64,000 nt of DNA from Xanthostigma xanthostigma (lineage: Eukaryota > Arthropoda > Insecta > Raphidioptera > Raphidiidae), in the NCBI GenBank assembly GCA_963575645.1, contig OY754464.1, positions 79,086,948 to 79,150,947 of the forward strand, read 5' to 3'. This document shows positions 1 through 11,323 of this stretch, one piece after another. The position numbers were made by a program, and so were the translations under genes. The notes beneath the pieces were generated by a model. That model was not told the origin of the DNA and did not search any database. It was given only the letters and a program-made list of their open reading frames with translations. Each line of letters starts with the position of its first letter. The stretch's first letter is position 1.

Positions 1-79
1 GGGTTAACGAAATTGTGTTCCGAGGAAGTACACCCAAATGCGGTTACAAAATGTGCTGTCTTTTTTTCACAACGTGTTT

Positions 80-618
80 CAGGGTTGCCAACTTCTAAAA
101 ATCTTTCCCCCCAACCACAAGTTGAAATATCCCTAAAAAATAATTTTTACTTTGAATTTTTTTTTTTTTATAAATTTATATTAATATTTAAGGAGACCGA
201 GCGCGGTCTATCGTATTATCGTTACGATAGACCGCGCTCGGTCTCCTTATATAGCAGAATAGTGAATATAATCGTCAAAACGCGGGCTAACTTTGTTAAC
301 AATAAAAAAATTATTGTTCTACAGTTACAATAATCAAAATTCATTGTTAACTGATCTTCAACATAGTCGATTTGATTTTCTGCTATTGAAGGAGACCAAG
401 CACCACATGATGTTACTATAATATTATATTATTAAGACTTAGGTTACTACTTAGTAAACAGATATTTAACAATGAGTCGGTTTTGTAATTTATCTAATGT
501 CTGATAGAAAAATTTTAAGTTTTTTGTGTCCCTAAAATTCCCCGTAAAAATATTAAGGCCCTAAAAAATCCCACTTTACATTTTATCCCCCCCCCCAATT
601 TAGGGGTTGGCAACCCTG
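80..618. mobile_element. hAT-type MITE with 8-bp target duplication
   Basis: The 13-bp terminal inverted repeats are CAGGGTTGCCAAC and its complement. The element is flanked by an 8-bp direct repeat ACGTGTTT (72-79 and 619-626). An 8-bp duplication with CAGGG-type ends is the hAT signature. The interior is non-coding and holds a perfect 27-bp palindrome. The open frame at 13-333 is a shadow. Confidence 0.85.
189..249. repeat. Perfect palindrome, 27-bp arms, 7-nt loop
   Basis: The arms at 189-215 and 223-249 are exactly complementary; they carry GAGACCGAGCGCGGTCTATC. The palindrome lies inside the hAT MITE and is GC-rich in an AT-rich setting. A related GGAGACCAAGC occurs at about 389. Confidence 0.9.
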
Positions 619-674
619 ACGTGTTTTACAAAAATAATGCTGTGACCGTGTTTTCTAAAAAATATAATTATAAT

Positions 675-984
675 AATAATAATGCGTTTAACGTCCGTTT
701 CTCGACCTTATGTCATAACAGACGCCATTCGCACCATTACTATTTTCCATCTATTACACTTCCCGTTATTTTCTACATTTTTCCAACTTCAACTCAAAGC
801 ATCAATGAAGGAATTTTAGGACATTAGGATAAGGTAGGCCAATTTTGAGCATAGGAGTTTGACAGGTAATCGGCCATGGCCTTGAATAAGAAACCATCTC
901 GATATTTATCTGGAATTATTGAGGGACACCATGGAAAACCTCAATAAGATGGCCGGTACAGGAATTACCGTTTTTCGGCGTTTT
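675..984 (-). repeat. tRNA-derived SINE, copy 1 (head missing)
   Basis: Shares the body of the 20.3 kb and 29.1 kb copies (from GCGTTTAACGTCCGTTTCTC to GGCCGGTACAGGAATTACCG) but stops before the tRNA-like head. Orientation is inferred from the full copies. Confidence 0.75.
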
Positions 985-1419
985 CTAAAAATATTGAGCC
1001 TATTTTTTTGATAATGATATTTTCAAAAAAATAAGCCTATAAAACGATGTAGATGTAAATTCGTAAATAAAAACAATGAATGTTTTCACGCATTCATAAA
1101 AAACACTGGCCCTGAAACACGACCCTAGCAGAATATATTTCTGTACAATTTTTTAACAGAAAAGAAATCTGCCTTCTTATCTTTACACCGCCGAAGCGGC
1201 GACACATCCTATTGCGTTTTTCACACTGTTTTATGCAATAATAGCATTATTTCCTGTTGATTCTATATAAACGAGATCTTAATGAGATTTGCATGTCTAA
1301 CTACCTCATGAAGTTAGTAACTGTCTATGGTTCGTTTGCAATTGGAACATAAGCACAAAAAATTTCTATTATGGTTTAATTTAATTTTGTTACCAATGAA
1401 TTATATTAATAATTTATAA
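985..1419. other. No recognised gene
   Basis: AT-rich sequence with no ORF of note and no repeat partner that I could find in the window. It lies upstream of the Poxn coding exons, so first-exon or regulatory sequence could be hidden here. Confidence 0.4.
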
Positions 1420-1999
1420 TCTATACTAATATATAAAGCTGAAGAGTTTGTTTGTTTGTTTGTTTGAAAAAAATTTTTTGTTGGATAGCTCATTTATCGA
1501 GGAAGGCTATAGGCTATATAAAATCAGGCTACGACCATTAGGCGCGGAGTATTAATGAAAAATGTTCCAAATGTATCTAAAAAATAAGCTTCTATTCAGG
1601 TGAAATGCACTAACTAACTATACTCATATTAGCGTTGTAAGAATACAACGTCGGCTAGCGCAATCGGTAGAGCACAAGACTGTCAATACCAGGGTCGTGA
1701 GTTCGAGCCCTACGTTGGGCGAATGCATTTTTATTTTTTTTTTATTTTCTACATTGCTTTCTTCTAAGGCTTACATTAAAATTTATTTTAATTTTATTTA
1801 GTTAATTAAAAAAAATTATTAGTTAAAAAAAGTATAAATACTGCTTTTTATCGACAAAAAATTTTGAACGGTAACTCCGATCATCATGAAATTTGGACAC
1901 AACATTCATCTCGGTAAACTAATATGAATGTGTTTACTCATGTTCCTCCTTTCCCCATTCGTTCTTTTACACCCGGGTGAAACCGGACGGGACCGCTAT
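1420..1999 (+). mobile_element. Non-autonomous Helitron carrying a tRNA-like segment
   Basis: The left end TCTATACTAATATATAAAGC follows an A, and the right end is the palindromic CACCCGGGTG hairpin followed by GGGACCGCTATA (degenerate CTAG). These are Helitron-style termini. The interior matches copies at 8.2, 37.7 and 61.5 kb in the window, including GATCATCATGAAATTTGGAC. No Rep/helicase coding is present. Confidence 0.8.
1649..1721 (+). pseudogene. Lysine-tRNA-like segment inside Helitron
   Basis: D-arm (GCGCAATCGGTAGAGC), variable region AGGGTC and T-arm (GTGAGTTCGAGCCCTAC) align with eukaryotic tRNA-Lys, and the 3' end GTTGGGCG is preserved. The anticodon stem and the 5' acceptor strand are damaged; the loop reads CTGTCAA. 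Not a functional tRNA gene. Confidence 0.7.
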
Positions 2000-2014
2000 A
2001 ATCAATATATTTCT

Positions 2015-2238
2015 ATCTACATCTGATAGAATTTACTCAAAACTATTACTTCAGAAGTAAACAAAAAAAACTGTTTTAGTACCAAATAGCGACATCTGAT
2101 TGAAGTCGCTCAACGGTATCACTTCAGAAGCAAATCTGGTATAGAATTTTCTCAAAGGTTCAGACGCCGGGGCGCAAATGAATTACATTTTGCAGAATTA
2201 TAACTATCACACCCGGGTAAAACCGGGTCGAACCGCTT
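2015..2238 (+). mobile_element. Helitron (second subfamily), 3' fragment
   Basis: Shares the ACATCTGAT...AGAATTT...CAGAAG blocks and the CACCCGGGTAAAACCGG hairpin with the 18.4 kb copy, ending at CGCTT rather than CTAG. 5' truncated. Confidence 0.6.
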
Positions 2239-2960
2239 GTATTTAAATAATTTTAATTAAATTTAGTTAATAAAGTGAGCTTAGACTACTACTGAAGTTA
2301 TATTAGATTATTTGGAAAAAATCTGTCTGGACAACGTATAAATTTAATACAATAATAATTAAGTAAAACAGAAAAAAAGAGATACCGTCCGCTTTTTTTT
2401 ATAATTCGATAAAACTACAAGATTATAATATTTTCGTCCCAGTATGAGGTATAATAAGAAAACATAACATAATTAATATTCTAGAATCTAAATGTTGTGA
2501 TATTTAATAATTAAAAATCATACACCAACCAAACTTTACCTTCATATTTAATGAATATAAAACGAATAAAAATCATAAAAACAGTCAACATTCCTTAATA
2601 TTTATTTAATATTTATTTTAGGGATGCATAAACTTCATGGCAAAACTGACATTTATTTAGGGCTGAGAAATATAGTAAAAATATAGTAAAACCTCCTTTA
2701 TTACCTGAAGGCCGCTGCTATGGAAATTATTAATCCCTTGGGCGCCTGGACTATGTCGCATTTTATGTAGAACAAATTATTATCCGTAATACATTAATAA
2801 TTTCATATGAACAAAACCCATCTAATATTGTAATATATTGCGCCTTAAATGAAATTTACTCTAGATATATATTAACTAGCTTTTATTTGATACCCATATT
2901 AACAATTTTTTACCCTCTTTCTTTTTTAATTCGCTGACGCCATATTTGAATATTGGTTAG

Positions 2961-3694
2961 AGTACGATAACTCGATGTGCAAAATATTTACTCGAAATAC
3001 ACAATTATTATTTTATATAACATATAACAGTGTTAATAGCCGTGTTAAGTGCAGAAAATTTATTTTTATAAATTATTTTTTTTGCGCTGTGAAAAGAGGA
3101 AAGCGTTTGGGGAGAGTTCTTTAAAAAGCAATGATGGGGTCGTGTCGATGCGACGGCGCTTTTTTAGCAGTGAAAAGGGGAAGGCATTTGGTGGATAGTT
3201 CTTTAAAAACAATTACTGGGTCGTGTCGATGCGATGGCGCCTTTTTTGCGCAGTGAAAAGGGGAAGGCGTTTGGGGAGAGTTCTTTAAAAAACGATTACA
3301 AGGTCGTGTCGATGCGATGGCGTATTTTTTGCGCAGTGAAAAGGGGAGGGCGTTTGAGAGAGTTTTTTAAAAAACATTTACAGGATCGTGTCGATGCGAT
3401 GGCGTTTTCTTTGCGCAGTGAAAAGCTGAAGGCGTTTGGGGGAGTTTTTTAAAAAAACAATTACGGGGTCGTGTATACAAAGTGAGATAATAATACAATA
3501 TTTCTACACAAGTTGCTAATTTCTGATTGGTTAGATTAAAAAAATGACAGTGAAAGACGAAAAGTAGTTCCATTTTTTACGTATTTTTGAGGAATTTTTT
3601 GAATAATCCGCAAAGTTTTTTTTTTTTTGTTGAAATTTAACTTTTTCTACGACTCAAAAAAAGTCAATATTTGGGCACATCGAGTTATCGTACT
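2961..3694 (+). mobile_element. TIR element with internal minisatellite, copy 1
   Basis: The terminal inverted repeats are AGTACGATAACTCGATGTGC (2961-2980) and its near-complement (3675-3694). The interior is non-coding and holds about five tandem units of about 80 bp. A shorter reverse copy lies at 30619-30991. No clear target duplication, so the superfamily is unassigned. Confidence 0.75.
3086..3480 (+). repeat. Minisatellite, about 5 units of about 80 bp
   Basis: Units share GCGCAGTGAAAAGGGGAAGG, CGTTTGGGG, TTCTTTAAAAA and GGTCGTGTCGATGCGATGGC, starting near 3086, 3164, 3245, 3328 and 3410. Short frames at 3234-3452 and 3367-3573 are products of the repeat. Confidence 0.85.
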
Positions 3695-3753
3695 GGAGCC
3701 TTGAATACTATACCATATAATATAATAATAATACTATACCATATAATATAATA

Positions 3754-4625
3754 AGAAAAATCGCTAGTCTTGCATCTACGGAAGCAACTATTACGGCTTA
3801 CTATGGCATGTTCCATAGTATCATCCAGTACGGAATTGTTTTATGGGGTGGATCTCCTCATGCCACAAAAATTTTTATTCTACAGAAAAAAGCCTTGCGG
3901 ATAATAGCCCACGTTGGTTACAGAGATCACTGTCGTGAATTGTTCAAAAATTTTAAAATAATGTCTTTACCATCCTTGTTTGTGTACAGAGCGTTGCTGT
4001 TTGCAAAATCAATACTGAGTACCTCAACTTGTCATGCTGACCACCATAGTCATAATACCAGAAATAAAATAAAAAATAGAGAATAGTTACTTCTTACCAC
4101 AACAAGTTTATTAGTGGATGTACATTTCGAGAGCTAATCTCTCATCTTCAGCAATACACTAAACTAGTAACTGTACACTGTAACTAGTTTAGTGTATTGC
4201 TGAAGATGAGAGCATAGCTCTCGAAATGTACATCCACTAATAAACTTGTTGTGGTAAGAAGTAACTATTCTCTATTTTTTATTAGATTCAAACCACAGTG
4301 CTCCTAATATTTTTGTTACCAGAAATAAAGACAGTGTTTACCTTCCTCGGTGTAGGCTTTCTGTCTCGCAAACGGCCCCAGATTACGTGGCACTTAAAAT
4401 GTACAATGCTTTACCTACAGATATACGAGAGTTATCGGGAAATGTTTTTAAAAATCGTATTAAAAGAAAGCTGTTGGAGAATCCTCTGTACGATAAACTA
4501 GAGTTTTATCAATTGTTTGTTTAAACATTTTATATAATGTATTTTATTTTATGACATACGCTCATACGTTTACAATAATGTTTTCAGCTGTTAATAAATC
4601 TATCTATCTATCTATCTATCTATAT
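3754..4625 (+). pseudogene. LINE (jockey/CR1-like) ORF2 C-terminus, interrupted by insertion
   Basis: Encodes the end of a non-LTR retrotransposon polymerase: QYGIVLWGG, LQKKALRII, YRDHCRELFKN and SHNTRNK up to 4068. After an inserted foldback (4069-4317) it resumes in the same frame, with DSVYLPRCRLSVSQ, PDYVALKMYNALPTDIRELS and a stop at about 4522-4524. A 3' UTR and a (CTAT)n tail at 4593-4625 follow. The polymerase domain proper is missing, so this is a 5'-truncated copy. The family name is inferred from the ILQ(K)KA.R.I and NTRNK patterns. Confidence 0.85.
4069..4317. mobile_element. Penelope-like foldback insertion with hammerhead-like motif
   Basis: Inserted in the LINE ORF and flanked by the 12-bp direct repeat ACCAGAAATAAA (4057-4068, 4318-4329). 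Arms of about 95 bp are inverted copies (TTCTTACCACAACAAGTTTA). At about 4200 it contains CTGAAGA-T-GAGAG-loop-CTCTC-GAAA, a hammerhead-like core also typical of Penelope-like element ends. The complement occurs in the left arm. Confidence 0.75.
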
Positions 4626-4779
4626 ATCTCTCCCACAATTAAGACGAATCTAACGACACCTCATATGTTAAAATCCATCAAACCGTTTAGCCTGCAGAGC
4701 GTGCATTTGGGCAATAATAGAACCAATCATGCTTTGTCTCATCCTTGGTTTCTGATTTCTCATCTCTGCATATAAAATA

Positions 4780-4910
4780 AACAAACATTCAGCGGAACGG
4801 AGGGCATAAATAATAACAAATTAAAGCCCGTGGCCATGTCTAATGAGCCCCGGCCGTGTCGTCAGTTCTTCTCAGCAGCACTACTGCTGCTGCTGCTGCT
4901 ATAATAGCTT
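4780..4910. other. GC-richer unique stretch with (CTG)n
   Basis: Compositionally unlike the AT-rich surroundings and without a repeat partner noticed in the window. A six-unit CTG tract lies at about 4880-4901. It could be regulatory DNA 5' of the visible Poxn exons; no function can be read from it. Confidence 0.3.
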
Positions 4911-5166
4911 AAGCATTTTATAAGAAGCTAATATTATTGGGTTGCCTTGTTATGGCTACCAGATTTTAATTATATTAAAAATAATTATATATCTGATTAC
5001 AAGCAGATAATATTATGTGTCAACTTTGTTATTCATATTTTTCTAATAAAAAAATCTCACACAGGTATTCGAGTCGTTGGGTGCCGTAGTCTCAGCGCAT
5101 TCTCTTTAATTTCCACGTTCTAGAATTATTTTGTATGTGGAAGGATTCTGATTGATTGTTACTTAT

Positions 5167-5776
5167 TAGTGATGTGTCCACATGGCTCTTTATTGGGAGC
5201 TGGCTCCGTGCGCTCCGCTCACTAAAAAGAGTCGCTCAGAGCGAGTCGTTCAAATGAGCGACACTAGACAGAACGCCGTACACAATAATGCAGACTGCAA
5301 AGATGTGAACTGTAATTATGCATGCTCAGGAGTCACGTAGCATTGCACAGCACAATACACACATTCAGCTCTGAGCTCATTTTCATATGGTTCTGATCTT
5401 ATATTATTCGCATTTCGGATAAACTATAAAGTATAATAAAAGCTTAACAATAATAATGTTTATTGTTACAATATTATATCTTTGTCAACGACGTCAATGT
5501 GAATGGTTTAAGTCAGTGCTAAGCTTAGTACTATTACACTTACAGTGTATCATTCAACATTAAAGCAAAGATAACTCCGTACGTACAAAATTCACTAATG
5601 CCTCTGTGGCTTGTGCTGTGTGCGCTCTGCAAATGTGCGAATGCAACAGTACAGAATAGCTCAGCACGCAGAGCAATGGCGCTCGGAGTGAGTCATTCAC
5701 AAAAAAAAGAGCGACTCGCTCCGCTCCGAGAAAGGAGTCCATTATGAACGACTTGCTAAGGAGCGACACATCACTA
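5167..5776. mobile_element. hAT-type MITE with 8-bp target duplication
   Basis: The ends TAGTGATGTGTC and GACACATCACTA are flanked by TTACTTAT on both sides (5159-5166, 5777-5784). The interior is rich in GAGCGACTCGCTCCGCTC-type motifs. The 119-codon frame on the - strand (5560-5919) crosses the element end and is spurious. Confidence 0.85.
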
Positions 5777-6289
5777 TTACTTATATCCGGAGAGCTAACG
5801 ACGAATTTAAATGATGGGAATAATCGAGAAATTTTGATATACGAAACATTAGTAATCGAATGATTGCCATAATCGAAACATTTTACTAATTTAGTTGTTT
5901 GTGCATTAGACGGCAACAACGATTCGAAATAATTGAATTATACTGCCTTAAAAGGCAAAAGGCAGTAAGTGACCAACTTATGAATTTGAGTAAATCAAGA
6001 TTTAGGTACTAAAAATGTCTTGACCGTCCAGAATTTTAGATTATGGAAACCAAAACATGGGGGAAACATTTATTAAAGACAATAAATTTATTGCTGCAAC
6101 ACTTACTGGTGTCGTTGGTTTCAGTATGAACTAATTTTTCAACAAATGTCATTTGCTGCCCTTTGCCTTTTTAGGGCAGTATATTGCTCTCTCTCCGCTA
6201 CTGCAGGGATCCGAGCGAGATAGATACCTACTATACTAAATTAGTAGTATATCTATCTCACAAGTCACAACACACATTAGTAATAGAAT

Positions 6290-6412
6290 AGCTGCACTTC
6301 CGTAAACGATTTCGTCAGGCATCGCGATGATGCACTTCCGTAAATGATTTCGTCAGGCATTTACTAGATTACTCCCCAAGTCAAGCGTGCCCAAAGAAGT
6401 TTTACTTCAAAA
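6290..6412. repeat. Terminal fragment of AAGAAGTTTTACTTC-ended MITE
   Basis: Two copies of GCACTTCCGTAAACGATTTC-like sequence and the end AAAGAAGTTTTACTTCAAAA, as in the 32.2 and 35.2 kb elements. Confidence 0.65.
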
Positions 6413-6892
6413 ACATTTCACTTTCTTGCATTGTACATTACGAACCACTTCGTATAAAAGTCTCGGGGTGTCTCTAGATTGTGGCTGCATAACGAATTAT
6501 AAGTGAATCAGCCAGAAACCAATGATTTTGGTAGTGGCTTGTTGTTTCAAAGTATCCCAGCACCTGGCGTTGTGTAGAGTCATCAAACGAACGATATTTT
6601 ATAGTGCAGTCGAAAAACAATTTCACATTTTATGACATTTTCATTACCTGATCGCTGCAATGCAATCGCGGAAGAGAAGCACTTTATTGGCTCAGCTCTT
6701 GGGAGGTTGTATTTTTTTATGTAGGAAGTGTTTTTGAAATTAATGCGACAACAACCAATCAAAATCATTTCCTGTATGCACGAACAAAATTACAATTTGT
6801 TCCAATATTTTTGGTACTATGAACACTTTTCTTCATAATTTTCAAGTCTTGCAATGTGATACCCATCTAACTCAACGATAGGAAAAATTTAA

Positions 6893-7233
6893 AATTAACA
6901 GCTTATTTGAGCAAATTCTACTAGATTTGCTTTTGAACTAATAGCTCTGAGCCAATTCTATCAGATGTCGCGACTTCGTACTAAAACAGTTTTTTTTTGT
7001 TTGCTTCTGAACTAATAGCTTTGAGTTAATTCTATCAAATGTTGCTACATGTTACTAAAACAGTTTTTTTGACAAAACACCGTAATTTTGTACAAACTAT
7101 TTATTATAAACTATCCTATATCGTAAGTTGCACCAAGCAAGACACATTTACAAAATTTCATTAAAATGGGTTCAGTAGTTTCGGAGGTTAGCGCCGACGA
7201 CCATCGTGACACAAGATTTTTATTTATATATAC
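6893..7233 (-). mobile_element. Helitron (second subfamily), 5' half
   Basis: Reverse copy of the sequence at 18438-18786, ending in the ACAAGATTTTTATTTATATA terminus. The right-hand (3') half is absent and a second copy abuts it at 7234. Confidence 0.65.
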
Positions 7234-7850
7234 TATAGCGGTCCGTCCCGGTTTCACCCGGGTGCGATAGATATAATTCTGCAAAATGTATTTCGTTTGC
7301 GACCCGGCGTCTGAACAAATAGCTTTGACTAAATTCTATCAGATTGCCTTCTGAACTAATGACTCTGAGCCAATTATATCAGATGTCGCCACTTGGGACT
7401 AAAACAATTTTTTTTTGTTTACTTCTGAACTAATAGCTTTTAGTAAATTCTATCAAATGTCGCTACATGTTACTAAAACAGTTTTTTCGACAAAACACCG
7501 TAATTTTGTACAAAATATTTAATAAAAAAATTGGTTGTCTGTAAAGTCGGTTTACGGACGACAGTTTTACGTGATAACGTATTCCGCTCGAATATCATAT
7601 TTAATAATCACGCACAGGGTCAGGCGGAATGTTAGGAACGTTACACTTTTTCGTGCATGCAGCCGGTGTTTCATCTTTTTATATTGACGTGATTCATCAA
7701 TTTATAAGACGTTATCACGTCAAAAACTATCCTATAGCGTAAGTTGCACCAAGCAAGACACGTATACAAAATTTCATTAAAATCGGTTCAGTGGATTCGG
7801 AAATTAGCGTCGACGAACATCGTGACACGAGATTTTTATTTACATATAGA
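7234..7850 (-). mobile_element. Helitron (second subfamily) with nested MITE
   Basis: Reverse orientation: begins with TATAGCGGTCCGTCCCGG and the CACCCGGGTG hairpin and ends at the GATTTTTATTTACATATAGA terminus before T. Interrupted at 7531-7724 by a different MITE. Confidence 0.7.
7531..7724. mobile_element. MITE of the ACGTGATAACGT family, nested in Helitron
   Basis: Carries TTGGTTGTCTGTAAAGTCGG, then TTTTACGTGATAACGT, and ends with ACGTTATCACGTCAAAA, an inverted match. Relatives lie at 26.1, 44.4 and 53.1 kb. Confidence 0.7.
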
Positions 7851-8197
7851 TATAACCAAACTTTCGGATCTGTAACGATTGTAATAAGATGGAGCGAGAA
7901 ACGCAACACGGAATGCCGCCGCCCCTTGGGTCACAAACATAAATTGCCTAAACATGCCCTCGTCGCCGAGCGCACGGCTACATATTTACAAATCATTAAC
8001 CGGACATAATTATGAGTGCTGTCCGTTGATTGCTGCACTTTTTATGTCCGCCAATCTGCTGTACATCGTGCATTATTATTATCTACATACACCCCAAACG
8101 TGCTTTTGGTATAATAATCGCTATCGGTGCGTCTGAATTCTTAATGCCATTGTACAGGGTAATCCCTTTTAAATCATACGGAAATATTTATATTACA

Positions 8198-8916
8198 CTA
8201 GCGGTTCCGCCCGGATTCTCCCGGGTGCAAAAGAACGAATGATGGGGAAGGAAAGGACATGAGTACGCACATTCATCTTAGTTTACCGAGATGAATGTTG
8301 TGTCCAAACTTCATAATGATCGGAGTTACCGTTCAAAGTTTTTGTCGTTAAAAAGCTTTATTTATACTTTGTTTAAGTAAATAATTTCTTTTAATATAAT
8401 AAATATTTAATTGAAAACACTGTAAGAAAATTATTTTTATATAGATACACACCATATATAGTTGTAACAGTTTTCAAATGAGCTATTAATTAGATTTATT
8501 TAATTTTAATTAGTTGTAATAAAATTTTAAAAAATTAAAATATAAGCCTTTGAAGAAAGCAATGTAGAAAAAAAATAAAGATATATTCGCCGACGTGGGG
8601 CTTGAACCCAAGACCCTGGCATTAAATGTTTGACGCTCTACCGATTGAGCTATCCGGGCTTGTGATCGTCACGCGCTAATATTGCAATATTTAGGGCATT
8701 TCATCTGATAATATTTGTCGGACGGACTAATTTTCAGATATATCTTGCAACATTTTTCATTGATGTTCCGCTCCAATTGGTCGTAGCGTGATATTGTATA
8801 TAGCCTATAAGCCTTCCTCGATAAATGGGCTATTCAACAATTTTTTTTTAAATTCGAACCAGTAGTTTCTGAGATTAACGCGTTCAACCAAACAAACAAA
8901 CAAACTCTTCAGCTTT
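8198..8916 (-). mobile_element. Non-autonomous Helitron carrying a tRNA-like segment
   Basis: Starts A|CTAGCGGTTCCGCCCGG with the CCCGGGTG hairpin and ends with AACTCTTCAGCTTT. Matches 37740-38458 along its length, including the tRNA-like cargo. Confidence 0.8.
8588..8661 (-). pseudogene. Lysine-tRNA-like segment inside Helitron
   Basis: On the - strand it reads GCCCGGATAGCTCAATCGGT followed by AGAGCG; later come AGGGTC and TTGGGTTCAAGCCCCA. The D- and T-arms are intact in form; the anticodon arm is disturbed (loop near CATTTAA). Confidence 0.7.
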
Positions 8917-9036
8917 GTCACCATCGGAATACTCAGTCCGCCAGTCCGCTCAGTGATTAAATCATTTTGGTTTGAAGTTCTTGAGAATTTCCGGCGGTAT
9001 CTATATCCAGCCTTCTTTTAAATTCAGGTAAAGCCT

Positions 9037-9475
9037 TGAGGCCGCTGCACACGAGGCTGGATTTGCCGCTAGATTTGACTATACTAGTTTTCTAACGCTG
9101 GTTTTCTTAATTGCATTTATGTGCTCGCTTCATACGATGCGTCTTTTCAAGCTTGTTTTGTGGACGGATCTGGTGCGCCGGCAGTGACAGTTCAAATATA
9201 AAAACAGAGCGAAACGTGTCCGTTGTCTGACTGTGAGTAGAATGACGCCTTGTTGGTTTGTGGGCGTTTGTTCACGTCGCCCGCGTGACAAAATACTGTT
9301 TCCTGATTGGTTTTTGCTCAGAGCAAGCAGAGGACGTAGCAAGAAAAATAACCCCTGTTCTAATTTTAAAATCTATCTTGTGAGCCAGCAGGCGAGCCCG
9401 CGGTGATGTCATTTCCCAGCCTTGTAACCAGCCTGTCGGACAGCAGAAGTCTAAGCAATGTTTCTAGCCTCGTAT
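9037..9475. mobile_element. TTAA-type MITE (GGCCGCTGCACACGAGG ends)
   Basis: The left end GGCCGCTGCACACGAGGCTG and the right end CTAGCCTCGTATA (decayed) match the 23.5 and 29.8 kb copies. Ends meet TTAA or near-TTAA, as in piggyBac-derived MITEs. No coding capacity. Confidence 0.7.
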
Positions 9476-9494
9476 AAAGAAAATAATATGAACA

Positions 9495-9783
9495 ATTTCA
9501 ATAATCATACTGTGTTGCATAATCATTATACTAGGAAAAAGTTAAATCTTTGCCTACCATTACACAAATAATATGCTAAGACTACATGCGGACCAAATTT
9601 CTATGGTGTAAAATTTTTTAATAAATTGCCATTGGAAATAAGAACTTTAAAAACAAAATATTTTAAAAGAAATGTGAAAAAATTGTTATTAGAAAATTGT
9701 TTCTATAGCATAAAGGAATTCCTTGACTGTCAGCATGTACATTAATTATGTAGGAATGACAATAAATTATTATTATTATTATT
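9495..9783 (+). pseudogene. LINE 3' end with (ATT)n tail
   Basis: A degenerate frame reads GPNFYGVKFFNKLPLEIRTL and KRNVKKLLLENCFY to a stop, then a short UTR and an ATT tail. This is the C-terminus of a jockey/CR1-like ORF2, related to the copy at 17.0 kb. 5' truncated. Confidence 0.75.
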
Positions 9784-10652
9784 TCATAACAGAAAGAACC
9801 AATAAAAACAGATAAATTTTTCTAATTAGAGGAGTTGCTGTTCAAATTATCCAAGAAAAATTTACATTGTGTTATATGAGGTTCCACTGTAGGTATATAG
9901 TTTTATGATGCTATTCTGTATATTATGGTCAACGTGAGAATTTACAGTGCTGTTATTTTTTTGTCACTTTCTAACAAAAACATTACATATAAATTAAAGT
10001 GAGATAGAATTAGTGGTGGAATGCAAACGCGGTACTAGTTTAGAGGAATTAGTTAACTCGCTAATTACAGATGGCACTGAAAAAATTTATCGTTTCAAAT
10101 AAATTATTCTGGAAGGCGCTTGAAAGATTTATTTTTAGTGTCAGTGTGAGAGGCAGCAAATGTAAAACGGCGAGTGATTGAGAGAGTTTCTTCCGTATGG
10201 TCTTAAAGCACTCTTTTTTTTCATTTCTTCTCACCTCTACTATGGTAAAAAATTGCTCATCTATGATTGAAATGTCATTTGTAATTTATATAGGTAGGTA
10301 CCTATATAAGTACACTTCTTTGAGTGCAATTATTTATTTGCAATAATTTGTATAAACCTCGCTGTTATACAAAAATAATAAAAATAAAATGAAAATTATG
10401 CATAAACTTTTCTAATCTATATTAAATAATAACTGTACCCGACCACTCGTTGCAGTGGCTCGGTTCTGTTTGCGTGTGTTACTGTTACGTTCAATAAATG
10501 CCGTAAAATATTTAGTATAGCGTGCGTTGCTTTAACGTCCAGTAGATGGCGCTGTTTTCAACAGATGACTCTCCCGTTGTCGTAAAATATTTAGTATAAC
10601 GGGTGTTGCTTTAACGTCAAAGATGGCGCTCCCATTGCCGTAAAAAAGTTAT
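9784..10652. other. No recognised gene; short imperfect duplication
   Basis: Mostly unique AT-rich sequence. At 10495-10640 the block CGTAAAATATTTAGTATA plus TTGCTTTAACGTC occurs twice about 85 bp apart, around TAGATGGCGCT-like motifs. Confidence 0.5.
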
Positions 10653-10782
10653 AAAAGTTTTTAAAAATTGTTTATTTTGTTTATTATAATTTTTTTAAGT
10701 TAACAAAAAATGACAAATCTATCATATTTTGTTAACTTTAAAAAATTATGATAAACAAAATAAACGATTTTTAAAAACTTTT
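10653..10782. repeat. 130-bp AT-rich hairpin
   Basis: The arms AAAAGTTTTTAAAAATTGTT and complement, extended by TTTATTATAATTTTTT and GTTAACAAAA, fold over a loop of about 20 nt near 10718. Probably a small foldback element. Confidence 0.75.
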
Positions 10783-11323
10783 GAGTACCTATATATGCCA
10801 AAAGAGCTCCATGAATTTATAGCCCAATTATTTAAACATTTTTTTTTTTTAATTTAAAAATATTTTTCAACCGAACTTTATTCTTTTAAGTGATAAGATG
10901 ACTCCATAATTTATTCAAATTATTGAATTGTTATTTAATACCTACTATAAAAAAATTGTTTTATGTGTTGTAGGTACTCTTGCGCTCGAGCTGTAACGAC
11001 CGCACAAAACCCTCTTTCAACGTTAAATTAGAACTATATATATAGTTCCGGAAGTAGGACTCTATTACTGGATTTTTTCTCCTCTTTAAGAATTGCTATC
11101 CCTTATGGTTTTTGAGTAATTGCCAAAAATCTGAGGGGCTTTTTTTTCTTTTCGTTTGTTTGTTAATAACAAATGCATTTTTTGTCGGCGAGAAAAATAA
11201 AAAAAAAACGTTTTTTTCCGAATATTTTTCTGAATCGACTAAGCTATTGCTCATATATTTTTTGGAGACTTGGATCTATTTTTGTCATGAAACTTACTTC
11301 TTGACTAGTCTACTAATATTATA

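Noticed and set aside
4834..4910. Short frame beginning ATGTCTAATGAGCCC
   Set aside because: It ends after a CTG microsatellite with no donor or homology.
8588..8661. Functional tRNA gene
   Set aside because: The anticodon and acceptor arms are damaged, and it recurs at the same place in several Helitrons.
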